Shown here one piece after another: positions 35,225 through 43,558 of a stretch of 64,000 nucleotides of DNA. The stretch covers positions 6,486 through 70,485 of the forward strand of contig NZ_JAVJSE010000011.1 in assembly GCF_040219615.1 (NCBI RefSeq), in the 5' to 3' direction. The position numbers and the translations under genes were made by a program. The stretch's first letter is position 1. Each line of letters starts with the position of its first letter. Below the pieces are notes generated by a model. That model made no database searches, had not been told where the DNA came from, and worked only from the letters and a program-made list of their open reading frames with translations. The stretch comes from Thalassobaculum_A sp040219615. Lineage in GTDB: Bacteria; Pseudomonadota; Alphaproteobacteria; Thalassobaculales; Thalassobaculaceae.

Positions 35225-37858
35225 CTAGAACGCCGGCACGTCGGTTCGGCGTCGCTGCAGCATGATCACCAGGGCGAGCAGCAGGAGCGCCGGAATGTAG
35301 AAGACCTCCTTCGCGATCCGCTCGGTCGGCACCTCGATCGCGACCACCCGGACCGGCTGATCGCCGTAGAAATCGAAGTCGAGCAGCTTGCTGCCGGGAA
35401 CACTGGTCGGCTGGAACGGCTCCTCGAGCCTGGCGACGCCGTCCTCGACCGCGACATGCAGGTCCTGGGCCTTCAGCCGCTCGGCTCCCGCCGCGCCCTT
35501 CGGGCCGAGCGGCAACAGGAAGGTGATCGTCTCGGTCTTGTCGGCGTACTTGATCGACGGCCCCTCGACGACGATCCGCATCCCGTCGTCGGACGGCTCG
35601 GCCTCGGCAAACTCGACGATCTTCGCCGGATCCTCCTGGTGGAACGGCGGCGCGACCAGGTCCAGCCAGAATCCGGGCCGGAACAGGGTGAACGCGATCA
35701 GCAGCAGGGCCACCGCCTCCCAGGCCTTGTTCCGGGCGAAGAAATAGCCCTGGGTCCCGGCCGCGAACAGCATCATCGCGACCGTCGCGACCACGAACAC
35801 GTAGACCGCCTCCCAGGCCGTCACGTTGATCAGCAGCAGGTCGGTGTTGAAGATGAACAGGAACGGCAGCGCCACGGTCCGCAGCGAGTAGTAGAACGCG
35901 GTCACGCCGGTCTTGATGGGATCGGCACCGGAGATCGCCGCCGCCGCGAACGAGGCGAGACCGACCGGCGGCGTCACGTCCGCCATGATCCCGAAGTAGA
36001 AGACGAACAGGTGGACCGCGATCAGCGGCACCAGGAGGCCGTTCTGGGCGCCGACGTCCACGACCACGGCGGCCATCAGCGACGACACCACGATGTAGTT
36101 GGCGGTGGTCGGCAGGCCCATCCCGAGGATCAGGCTGAAGATCGCCACCAGCACGAGCATGGCCATCAGGTTGCCGCCGGACAGGAACTCGATGAACTCG
36201 CCCATGACCTGATGCGCACCGGTCAGCGAGATCGTCCCGACGATGATGCCGGCGGCACCGGTCGCCACGGCGATGCCGATCATGTTGCGGGCGCCGGCGA
36301 TCAGCCCCTCGATGACGCTCGCGAAGCCGCGCCGGAACGCCCCGGCATAGTCGCCGGACTTGCGGAACAGGGCCTTCAGCGGGTCCTGGGTCAGCTGGAT
36401 GAAGATCAGCGCCACGGTCGCCCAGTAGGCCGACAGCCCCGGCGACAGCCGCTCGATCATCAGGTTCCAGACCAGCACGACGATCGGGACCAGGTAGTAC
36501 AGGCCGGTCATCAGCGTCGGCCCGGCCGCCGGCAGTACGCTGACCGGTGCGTTCGGGTCGTCGAGTTCCAGGTCCGGATAGCGCGCGGCCAGCGCCACCA
36601 GGCCCACGTACACCGCCAGGAACAGCACCACCATCGCCTCGAAGGTGGCGTCGGGGAACACCTGCTTGGTCCAGCCCAGGCCGTAGTAGATCACCGCCGC
36701 GGTGATCGCCATGGACAGGAACCCGGTCAGGGCACCCAGCAGCTTCTGCAGGCCGGAGCGCATCGGGCCCGGCTTGGGCAGACCCTTCATCCCCGACTTC
36801 AGGGCCTCGAGGTGCACGATGTACAGCAGCGCGATGTAGGAGATCGAGGCCGGCAGGATGGCGTGCTTCACCACGTCCAGGTAGGTGACGCCGACGTATT
36901 CCACCATCAGGAACGCCGCGGCCCCCATGACCGGCGGCATGATCTGGCCGTTCACCGAGGACGCCACCTCGACCGCGCCGGCCTTCTCGGCCGGGAAGCC
37001 GACCCGCTTCATCAGCGGGATCGTGAAGGTGCCGGTGGTCACGGTGTTGGCGATCGAGGAGCCGGAGATCAGGCCGGTCATGGCCGACGACACCACCGCC
37101 GCCTTGGCCGGGCCGCCGCGCAGATGGCCGAGCAGTGCGAACGCGACCTGGATGAAGTAGTTGCCGGCCCCGGCCTTGTCGAGCAGCGAGCCAAACAGCA
37201 CGAACAGGAAAACCATGGACGCCGAGACCCCGAGCGCGACGCCGAAGACGCCCTCGGTCTGCATCCAGAAGTGCCACATCGCCTTGCCGTAGGACGCGCC
37301 CTTCCACTGGATCACCTCGGGGATGAACGGCTGGTCCCCGAAGAACACGTAGACCAGGAACACCGAGGCCACGATCACCAGCGGCAGGCCGAGCGACCGG
37401 TAGGTCGCGATCATCAGAACCGCGAGCCCGAAGGTCGACACGATGAGATCGCCGGTGGTGGGCAACCCCGCCCGGTACGCGATGTTGCCCTTCTCGACGA
37501 TCAGGTACAGGCAACAGGCGACGCCGATCACGGCCAGCACCCAGTCGTACCAGGGCACGCGGTCGCGCGGGGAGTTCTTGAACAGCGGATAGGAGAACGC
37601 CGCCAGGGAGAGCGCGAACGCCAGATGAACCGAGCGCGCCTCGTCCGAGTTGAAGATCACGTTGATCTTCAGCAGGTCGGTCAGGGCGTAGGGAATGTCC
37701 GAGGAGATGTAGAGCTGGAACAGCGACCAGACCAGCGCCAGGCCGGCGAGGAACACCCCGATCGGCCCCGTCGGATTGCGGCTGCCCGTGTCGCTCGAGG
37801 CGACCAGGTCCTGCAGGTCGATCTCGGCGTGCCTCGCGTCGCGCTCTGAACTCATCAT
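35225..37858 (-). CDS. TRAP transporter fused permease, TAXI type
   Basis: An 877-residue fused 4TM-12TM membrane subunit that imports a substrate (often a C4-dicarboxylate or a related organic acid) using the sodium or proton gradient. Many hydrophobic helices cover the chain. The DctM-like region shows GLISGSSIANTVTTGTFTIPLMKRVGFPAEKAGAVEVASSV-like motifs and GAAFLMVEYVGV, then ILGMGLPTTANYIVVSSLMA and ADVTPPVGLASFAAAAISGADPIKTG. The C-terminal ~150 residues form a soluble tail before a last helix. It lies between the TAXI binding-protein gene and the Usp gene. Confidence 0.94.
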   Translation of the reverse strand: MMSSERDARHAEIDLQDLVASSDTGSRNPTGPIGVFLAGLALVWSLFQLYISSDIPYALTDLLKINVIFNSDEARSVHLAFALSLAAFSYPLFKNSPRDRVPWYDWVLAVIGVACCLYLIVEKGNIAYRAGLPTTGDLIVSTFGLAVLMIATYRSLGLPLVIVASVFLVYVFFGDQPFIPEVIQWKGASYGKAMWHFWMQTEGVFGVALGVSASMVFLFVLFGSLLDKAGAGNYFIQVAFALLGHLRGGPAKAAVVSSAMTGLISGSSIANTVTTGTFTIPLMKRVGFPAEKAGAVEVASSVNGQIMPPVMGAAAFLMVEYVGVTYLDVVKHAILPASISYIALLYIVHLEALKSGMKGLPKPGPMRSGLQKLLGALTGFLSMAITAAVIYYGLGWTKQVFPDATFEAMVVLFLAVYVGLVALAARYPDLELDDPNAPVSVLPAAGPTLMTGLYYLVPIVVLVWNLMIERLSPGLSAYWATVALIFIQLTQDPLKALFRKSGDYAGAFRRGFASVIEGLIAGARNMIGIAVATGAAGIIVGTISLTGAHQVMGEFIEFLSGGNLMAMLVLVAIFSLILGMGLPTTANYIVVSSLMAAVVVDVGAQNGLLVPLIAVHLFVFYFGIMADVTPPVGLASFAAAAISGADPIKTGVTAFYYSLRTVALPFLFIFNTDLLLINVTAWEAVYVFVVATVAMMLFAAGTQGYFFARNKAWEAVALLLIAFTLFRPGFWLDLVAPPFHQEDPAKIVEFAEAEPSDDGMRIVVEGPSIKYADKTETITFLLPLGPKGAAGAERLKAQDLHVAVEDGVARLEEPFQPTSVPGSKLLDFDFYGDQPVRVVAIEVPTERIAKEVFYIPALLLLALVIMLQRRRTDVPAF

Positions 37859-37963
37859 GCCCCCCGGCCGACTTCAGGCGTCGGCTTATGTCGTTCCCGG
37901 TCGTCGTATTGTTGGTACCGGCCGAACCGGCCGGGGGCCATTCGGGCCCCCGGCCGGCGACGG

Positions 37964-38950
37964 TTACTTGAGCAGGCCGAGTTCCTTGTAGGCCTTCTCG
38001 GCACCCGGATGCAGCGGCGCCGACAGCGACGCTTTCACCATCTCCTCCGCCTGCAGATTGGCGAAGGCCGGATGCAGCTTCTTGAAGTCGTCCAGGTTGC
38101 TCATGACAGCCTTGGCGACCACGTAGGCCACGTCGTCCGGCACCGCCGCCGAGCTGACGAAGGTCGCGCCGACGCCGAAGGTGTTGGTGTCGTTCGGGTT
38201 GCCCGGATACATGCCGCCCGGGATCTTGGCGTGGCGGTAGTACGGGTTCTCGGAGACCAGCTTGTCGAAGACCGGGCCGGTGACGTTGACCAGGTTGGCC
38301 TCACAGGTCGACACGGTCTCCTGGACCAGTGCCGCCGGGTGACCGACCAGCCAGAAATAAGCGTCGATCTTGTTGTCGCAGATCGCCTGGCCGGTTTCCG
38401 CCGACTTCAGCTCGGCCGCCAGCTTCAGGTCGCTGCGCTGCCAGCCGACCGCCTTCTCGATCACTTCCCAGGTGCTGCGGGTACCGGAACCGGCGTTGCC
38501 GATATTGACCCGCTTGCCCTTCAGATCCTCGAAGTTGACGATCTTGGCGTCCTTGCGGGCCACGATCGTCACCGGCTCGGCATGCACCGAGAACACGCTG
38601 CGCAGTTCCTTGAACGGGCCGGCGCTCGCGAAGTCGCCGGTGCCGGTGTAGGCGTAGTACTGCACGTCGGACTGGGCGACGCCGAACTCCAGTTCGCCCG
38701 CGCGGATCGTGTTGACGTTGTAGGTCGACCCGCCGGTGGATTCCACCGAGCAGCGAATGCCGTGTTCCTTGCGGTCCTTGTTGACCAGGCGACAGATCGC
38801 GCCGCCGGTCGGGTAGTACACCCCGGTCACCCCGCCGGTGCCGATCGAAATGAACCGCTGATCGGCGGCCGAGGCCCCCTCGGTGCCGGCCGCTACCAGC
38901 GCGCCGGCGCCCAGCGCGACAGCAAATGTCGTAGCAAGAAGTCGCTTCAT
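37964..38950 (-). CDS. TAXI family TRAP solute-binding protein
   Basis: A 328-residue periplasmic receptor for the fused permease. The signal peptide MKRLLATTFAVALGAGALVAAGTEGASAADQ is clear. The mature domain starts QRFISIGTGGVTGVYYPTGGAICRLVN, the TAXI hallmark, followed by VESTGGSTYNVNTIRAGELEFGVAQSDV and the AYFWLVGHPAALVQET segment. A second strand-rich lobe includes GVGATFVSSAAVPDD. It is the first gene of a leftward series with the permease 105 bases away. The ligand is not known; glutamate and aromatic or dicarboxylic acids are typical. Confidence 0.95.
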   Translation of the reverse strand: MKRLLATTFAVALGAGALVAAGTEGASAADQRFISIGTGGVTGVYYPTGGAICRLVNKDRKEHGIRCSVESTGGSTYNVNTIRAGELEFGVAQSDVQYYAYTGTGDFASAGPFKELRSVFSVHAEPVTIVARKDAKIVNFEDLKGKRVNIGNAGSGTRSTWEVIEKAVGWQRSDLKLAAELKSAETGQAICDNKIDAYFWLVGHPAALVQETVSTCEANLVNVTGPVFDKLVSENPYYRHAKIPGGMYPGNPNDTNTFGVGATFVSSAAVPDDVAYVVAKAVMSNLDDFKKLHPAFANLQAEEMVKASLSAPLHPGAEKAYKELGLLK

Positions 38951-39093
38951 AAGAAGTCCTCCGAACTCTCCCGTTTCTCATCTGTATTCCGGTGACGGGA
39001 GCCCCTCCCTGGGACTGCCTCACCTGTCCGGCGACCGTGGCTTTTCGCTTCTCGGTCGCGCCGGGGCCTCTTTGTCCTGCAAACCCCGGCCTA

Positions 39094-39123
39094 ACTATGC
39101 TCATTCTGGCTTATCCGCGTCAA
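39094..39123 (-). promoter_or_regulatory. Candidate promoter for the TAXI-TRAP genes
   Basis: On the minus strand TTGACG (39123-39118) and CATAGT (39099-39094) are 18 bases apart, giving a leader of about 140 bases before the TAXI ATG. The match is five of six and four of six. The nearby GCACT palindrome could be an operator. Confidence 0.4.
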
Positions 39124-39217
39124 CGCGGGCCGGCCCCGCGCCCTGATCCGCAAGTGCTTGCACTCGGCCCGGAAATGCGGTTGGGTCGCGCAAAAAGCGA
39201 GCAATTCCACCAATAAC

Positions 39218-39245
39218 TCGACCAAAACGGCGTGACCGCTATACG
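39218..39245 (+). promoter_or_regulatory. Candidate promoter for the receiver gene
   Basis: TCGACC (39218-39223) and TATACG (39240-39245) are 16 bases apart. Transcription would begin at about 39252, almost at the ATG (39254), so the message may be leaderless. Confidence 0.4.
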
Positions 39246-39253
39246 ACAGTGCC

Positions 39254-39664
39254 ATGACGGGCAATGATCCAGAGCGCTCGAGCGAGAAGGCCGGGCGGGC
39301 CGCGTTCGTCGTGGACGACGACGACCTGACCCGGCAGTTGGTGGCTGCCTATGCCGAACACCTGGGCTACCGCCCGGTCGAGGTGCAGCCCGACCGGACC
39401 GCCATCGCGGACGCCATCGCGGACGCCGGCACGGACGACGTCCTGATTCTCGACATCATCCTGGGTCCCGAGCTCGACGGCTTCGAGGTCATCCGCCTGC
39501 TCGGCGACGTCGCCTTCCGCGGGCGACTGATCATCGTCTCCGGTTTCGGCCAGGACTACCTGCAGACCCTCGGTTCCCTGGCGACCGCCCTGTCGATCCG
39601 GGTCGCGGGCGCGCTGGCGAAGCCGGTCACCCCGGCCGACCTGGAGCGTTGCCTGAACGGGTGA
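39254..39664 (+). CDS. Stand-alone response-regulator receiver domain
   Basis: A 136-residue single receiver domain with no output domain. The acidic pocket is D21-D24 (FVVDDDDLTRQLV), the phospho-acceptor D67 in VLILDIILGPELDGFEVIRLL, the conserved serine in IIVSGFG and the lysine in GALAKPVTPAD. The protein is close to CheY size but has an extended N-terminus. No histidine kinase is adjacent. The start lacks a ribosome-binding site (CGACAGTGCC precedes ATG). It converges on the aminotransferase gene with a 3-base gap. Confidence 0.92.
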   Translation: MTGNDPERSSEKAGRAAFVVDDDDLTRQLVAAYAEHLGYRPVEVQPDRTAIADAIADAGTDDVLILDIILGPELDGFEVIRLLGDVAFRGRLIIVSGFGQDYLQTLGSLATALSIRVAGALAKPVTPADLERCLNG

Positions 39665-39667
39665 GCG

Positions 39668-40993
39668 TCAGCCGGCCAGGGCGGCGTCGACCGCGTCGCC
39701 GAGCCGCTCGACGATCTCGCCGATCTGGGACCTGTCGATGATGAACGGTGGCGCCACCAGCACGTGATCGCCACGGCGACCGTCGATCGTCCCGCCCATC
39801 GGGTAGACCATCAGGCCCCGCTCCAGGGCTTCGCGCTTGATGGCGGCGTTCAGCCGGCGGCCCGGGTCGAACGGCTCCTTGGTGGCGCGGTCGGCGACCA
39901 TCTCGATGCCGAGAAACAGGCCGCGCCCGCGGATGTCGCCGACATAGGGATTGTTGCCGAAGCGCGATTCCAGCGCCTGCCGCAGCTCCGCGCCGCGCTC
40001 CCGCACGTTGTCCAGCAGGTTGTCGTCGCGGATGACGTGCTGCACGGCCAGGCCGGCGGCGCAGGCGGCCGGATGACCCATATAGGTATGGCCATGCTGG
40101 AAGAACCCGGAGCCGTCGCGGATCGCGGCGTAGATCCGGGCATCGACCAGGACCGCACCGATCGGCTGGTAGCCGGCGCCCAGGCCCTTGGCGATGACCA
40201 GCAGGTCCGGCGCCACGCCGTCCTCCTGGCAGGCGAACAGGTGGCTGGTCCGGCCCATGCCGCACATCACCTCGTCGAAGATCAGCAGCACCCCGTGCCG
40301 GTCGCAGATCTCGCGGATCCGCTTCAGATACCCGGGCACCGCGGGTACCGCGCCGGCGGTGGCGCCGACGACCGGCTCGCACACGAAGGCCGCAACCGTC
40401 TCCGGCCCGGCGGCGCGGATCGCCGCGTCCAGCTCGTCGGCGGCCCGGATGCCGTATTCCTCCAGGGTCTCGCCGTCGCGGCGGTCGCGGTACTCGTAGC
40501 AGGGAGCCACGTGGGTGGCGTCGATCAGGAGGGGCCGGAACTGCTCGCGCCGCCACTCGTTGCCGCCGATCGACAGCGCCCCGAGGGTGTTGCCATGGTA
40601 GCTCTGGCGCCGCGCGATGATCCGGTAGCGGTCCGGCTGGCCGACCTCGAGATAGTACTGCCGGGCCATCTTCAGCGCCGCCTCGACACCCTCGGAGCCG
40701 CCGGACACGAAATACACCATGTCCAGGTTGCCGGGCGCGGCATCGGCCAGGAAGTCAGCCAGCTGCTCCATCGGCTCGTTGGTGAAGAACCCGGTGTGGG
40801 CGTAGGGAATGGCGTCGAGCTGCGCCTTGATGGCGCCGATGACCCGGGCGTCGCTGTGACCGAGGCAGGAGACCGCGGCCCCGCCCGACGCGTCCAGGTA
40901 GCGCTTGCCGGACTTGTCGACGATGTAGACGCCATCGCCGCGGGTGGCGACCGGGGGGACCGACTTGGTCTGGCGATGGAACACGTGGGTCAT
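39668..40993 (-). CDS. Class III (ornithine/omega-amino acid type) aminotransferase
   Basis: A 441-residue PLP enzyme. The cofactor region shows VSGGSEGVEAALKMARQYY, then LLIFDEVMCGMGRTSHLFA with the PLP-binding aspartate, and the Schiff-base lysine in VIAKGLGAGYQPIGAV. The C-terminal part has RGRGLFLGIEMVADRAT. The substrate class cannot be chosen between a beta- or omega-amino acid, an amine or 4-aminobutyrate. It ends 3 bases from the convergent receiver gene, and the ATG is well supported by GGAGG on the minus strand. Confidence 0.95.
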   Translation of the reverse strand: MTHVFHRQTKSVPPVATRGDGVYIVDKSGKRYLDASGGAAVSCLGHSDARVIGAIKAQLDAIPYAHTGFFTNEPMEQLADFLADAAPGNLDMVYFVSGGSEGVEAALKMARQYYLEVGQPDRYRIIARRQSYHGNTLGALSIGGNEWRREQFRPLLIDATHVAPCYEYRDRRDGETLEEYGIRAADELDAAIRAAGPETVAAFVCEPVVGATAGAVPAVPGYLKRIREICDRHGVLLIFDEVMCGMGRTSHLFACQEDGVAPDLLVIAKGLGAGYQPIGAVLVDARIYAAIRDGSGFFQHGHTYMGHPAACAAGLAVQHVIRDDNLLDNVRERGAELRQALESRFGNNPYVGDIRGRGLFLGIEMVADRATKEPFDPGRRLNAAIKREALERGLMVYPMGGTIDGRRGDHVLVAPPFIIDRSQIGEIVERLGDAVDAALAG

Positions 40994-41066
40994 GAGGGCC
41001 TCCTGCCGGCCGAGCCGGCGCTCCGTCAGGGGCAGTCAACGCCCGGCGCCCGGGACAGGTCAAGCA

Positions 41067-41109
41067 CGCCTGAGCGGCCGGTCCGCTGACGATCCCGGCC
41101 GCTCAGGCG
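41067..41109 (-). terminator. Strong hairpin ending the Mla operon
   Basis: CGCCTGAGCGGCCGG (41067-41081) and CCGGCCGCTCAGGCG (41095-41109) are perfect 15-base arms with a 13-base loop. The stop codon of the lipoprotein gene (41105-41103) is inside the stem. Minus-strand read-out continues TGCTTGACC, so termination would be intrinsic but without a long T-run. Confidence 0.65.
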
Positions 41110-41732
41110 TTGATCGCCGGGTTGCCCAGGGTCCACACCACGATCTCGCGCAGCACCTTGCCGAGCACCTCGTCGAAGGTCGCGACGATCGACGTCATCC
41201 GATTGTCCGGAGCCGGCAGCGTTCGTTCCACGGTCGTCGCCGCCACGATGTGCCGCTGCGGCATGCGGACCAGCTTGACGTTGATCCGGACGCGAATCGT
41301 AGGCACTTGCGCGCCTTCGAGGTACTCCGCCTGGAACTCGCGCAGTTCGACCTGGAGCACGATGTCCGACCGCAGCGTCACCGACTCGCGGCCGACGCCG
41401 ACGATGCGCTTGCTGTTCTCGAAGGATTCGATGAGCAGCCGCTGGACCATGTCCGGGGCCTCGTCGATCCAGCGCGCGCCGGCGTAGTAGTCGATGGTGT
41501 ACGGCCCCCGTGCCACGGCAATCCGGGTGGTGGCGAGCGCCGCCGGCGACGACGGCCGGTCGACCCCGAGCTGCCGCGAGACGGTCGGCAGGTCCGCTGG
41601 AAAGGTGCTCTTCGGCGAGAGCGTATAGAGCGTCGGGGCCGGCCCGCCGATCGGAAGGCCGGAGCACCCGGCGAGCGCCAGGCCGGCGCCCCCGAGCAAC
41701 AGGATGCGGCGGGTCGGGCGATGCGTCGTCAT
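41103..41732 (-). CDS. ABC-type transport auxiliary lipoprotein (PqiC/DUF330-like)
   Basis: A 209-residue outer-membrane or periplasmic lipoprotein. The lipobox is LAGC at residues 20-23 after the signal helix ILLLGGAGLALAGC. The mature part has YTLSPKSTFP, TTRIAVARGPYTIDYYAGARWIDEAPDMVQRLL and ESFENSKRIVGVGRE, typical of the family that assists MCE-type lipid transporters. Its ATG overlaps the stop codon of the MlaD-like gene by four bases, so it is the last gene of that operon. Confidence 0.92.
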   Translation of the reverse strand: MTTHRPTRRILLLGGAGLALAGCSGLPIGGPAPTLYTLSPKSTFPADLPTVSRQLGVDRPSSPAALATTRIAVARGPYTIDYYAGARWIDEAPDMVQRLLIESFENSKRIVGVGRESVTLRSDIVLQVELREFQAEYLEGAQVPTIRVRINVKLVRMPQRHIVAATTVERTLPAPDNRMTSIVATFDEVLGKVLREIVVWTLGNPAINA

Positions 41733-42739
41733 TGCTGTGTCTCCACCTGGCCCTCCCGGCGGCCGAACAGGAACTGTTTCGGGTCGCGGTCGATCTGCCG
41801 GACCACACGGTCGAGGCTGCCGACCAGCACCCGCGCCTCGATCAGGAACTGGGTGAGTTCGTAGAGCCCCGAGTTCGAGAAGTCCCGCATGCCGGGCCGC
41901 GCCTCGGCCACCAACGCCTCCAGCTGGGTGGCGGTGCCGCCGATCTTCTCGGTGGTCGCGCTCAGCCGCTCGGACAGGCGGCCGATCTCGACGTCGATGC
42001 CGGAGACGGTGCCGCGCGCCGCCGACAGCGTCACCGCGATCTCGTCGGTGATGGTCGCGAAGCTGCCCCGGATGTCGCGGATCAGCGGCACCAGTTCGGC
42101 CATCGCCGAGCGAACCTCGGACGCCGCCGCGGCCCCGTCGACCACCGCCGCCTCGATGTCGCCGGTACGCCGCCCGAGACTGGCGGACAGCACCGCAAGG
42201 TTGCGCAGGATCTCGGTCACCGAATCCTGGTTCTCCTGGCTGAAGAAGCCCTGCAGACGTGCCGTCAGGACCACCAGCTGGCTGGCGATCTCGGGCGCCG
42301 ACTCGAACACCTTCTCCAGGCGCGACGCCCGCGACGGGATCGTCGGCGGCTGCCCGTCGACCGCCGCCGGCAGCAGCGGCGCGGCTTGCGACCCGCCCTG
42401 GATCTGGATGAATCCGACCCCGGTCAGCCCCTGGGATTCCAGGGTGGCGTACATGTCGGCCTTGATCGGCAGCGTAGCGTCGACCTCCAGGTCGACCTGG
42501 ATCTTCTCGACATTGGCCGGGGCGATCTGGATTCCGGTCACCGAGCCGACCGGCACCCCGCGGTAGCGCACCGGGCTGCCGACCGACAGGCCGCCGACCG
42601 AGCCGTCGAACTCGATCCGATAGTCGGTCGCCTGCCGGTCGAGACGCAGGTCGCCGAACCAGACCGCCAGCCCCAGCCCGCCCAGGAACAGCACCAGGAC
42701 GAAGGCGCCGACCAGTACGTAACCCGCCCGGGTCTCCAT
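41729..42739 (-). CDS. mlaD: MCE-domain lipid-binding protein (MlaD-like)
   Basis: A 336-residue inner-membrane-anchored periplasmic protein. The N-terminal helix YVLVGAFVLVLFLGGLGLAVWF is followed by the MCE domain (about residues 40-115: YRIEFDGSVGGLSVGSPVRYRGVPVGSV and GLTGVGFIQIQGG). A long helical tail (about 150-320) probably forms the barrel extension, longer than in E. coli MlaD. The start METRAGYVLV at 42739 follows the mlaF stop by 2 bases. Confidence 0.95.
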   Translation of the reverse strand: METRAGYVLVGAFVLVLFLGGLGLAVWFGDLRLDRQATDYRIEFDGSVGGLSVGSPVRYRGVPVGSVTGIQIAPANVEKIQVDLEVDATLPIKADMYATLESQGLTGVGFIQIQGGSQAAPLLPAAVDGQPPTIPSRASRLEKVFESAPEIASQLVVLTARLQGFFSQENQDSVTEILRNLAVLSASLGRRTGDIEAAVVDGAAAASEVRSAMAELVPLIRDIRGSFATITDEIAVTLSAARGTVSGIDVEIGRLSERLSATTEKIGGTATQLEALVAEARPGMRDFSNSGLYELTQFLIEARVLVGSLDRVVRQIDRDPKQFLFGRREGQVETQQ

Positions 42740-42741
42740 TC

Positions 42742-43557
42742 TCAGTGCTCCTCCCCGTCGTCCCGGGCGCTTGTCCGGGTCGCGGTCTCGAAAGCCGCTC
42801 GCGCCCGCGGGCCGTGGAAATACTCCTGGATCCACGGGTGCGGGTCGCGCATCAGCTCGGCCATGGTGCCGACCACGATGCGCTTGTCCACCAGCACCGC
42901 GATGCGGTCGCAGATCCGCGCCAGGCTGTCGAGGTCGTGGGTCACCATGACCACGGTCAGGCCGAGCGCGCGACGCAGATCCAGGATCAGTTCGTCGAAG
43001 GCGGCGGCGCCGATCGGGTCGAGCCCGGCGGTCGGCTCGTCGAGGAACACCACCTCGGGGTCCAGGGCGAGCGCACGGGCCAGGCCGGCGCGCTTCTTCA
43101 TGCCGCCGGACAGTTGCGACGGGAACTTGCCGCAGGCGTCGGGCGGCAGCCCGACCAGGCCGACCTTCAGCCGCGCCAGCTCGTCCATCAGCGGCTTGGG
43201 CACGTCGCCGCGCTCGCGCATCGGCACCTCGATGTTCTGGCCGACGGTCAGCGCGCTGAACAGCGCACCCTCCTGGAACAGCATGCCGAAGCGCCCGGCC
43301 AGACTGGCGGTGGTCGAGCCGTCCCAGGCCACCGGTTCGCCGAGCAGCACGACCTCGCCCGCGGCCGGGCGCTGCAGGCCGATGATGGTCCGCAGCAGCA
43401 CGGTCTTGCCGGTGCCGGAGCCGCCGACCACGCCGAGGATCTCGCCGCGCCGGACCTCCAGGTCGAGGCCGTCGTGGACGGTCTGCGGCCCGAACCGCGA
43501 GACCAGGCCGCGCACCGCGATGGCCGGCTCGGCACCGGGATCCGGCTCGACCGCCAC
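42742..43557 (-). CDS. mlaF: Mla-type ABC transporter ATPase (MlaF-like)
   Basis: A 271-residue ATPase driving phospholipid transport between membranes. Walker A GGSGTGKTVLLRTI, the Q-loop region GMLFQEGALFSALT, the signature LSGGMKKRAGLARA, Walker B VVFLDEPTAGLDP and the H-loop in VMVTHDLDSLARI are all intact. The start is GTG at 43557, one base after the permease stop codon. The genes run permease-ATPase-MCE-lipoprotein. Confidence 0.96.
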   Translation of the reverse strand: MAVEPDPGAEPAIAVRGLVSRFGPQTVHDGLDLEVRRGEILGVVGGSGTGKTVLLRTIIGLQRPAAGEVVLLGEPVAWDGSTTASLAGRFGMLFQEGALFSALTVGQNIEVPMRERGDVPKPLMDELARLKVGLVGLPPDACGKFPSQLSGGMKKRAGLARALALDPEVVFLDEPTAGLDPIGAAAFDELILDLRRALGLTVVMVTHDLDSLARICDRIAVLVDKRIVVGTMAELMRDPHPWIQEYFHGPRARAAFETATRTSARDDGEEH

Positions 43558-43558
43558 C

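Larger units (their letters stand above)
38951..39253. other. 303-base gene-free divergent control region
   Basis: It separates the leftward TAXI gene from the rightward receiver gene. It holds a candidate leftward promoter (39094-39123), a rightward promoter near the receiver start (39218-39245) and a hairpin CGCGGG/CCCGCG (39124-39140). It also holds a 7-bp stem GCCGGGG/CCCCGGC with a 17-base loop (39060-39090) and a palindrome AGTGC-TT-GCACT at 39153-39164. No small open frame with a ribosome-binding site was seen. Confidence 0.6.

Noticed and set aside
39060..39090. Possible sigma-54 promoter ahead of the TAXI gene
   Set aside because: GG and GC are 9, not 10, bases apart, and a sigma-70-like site fits better.
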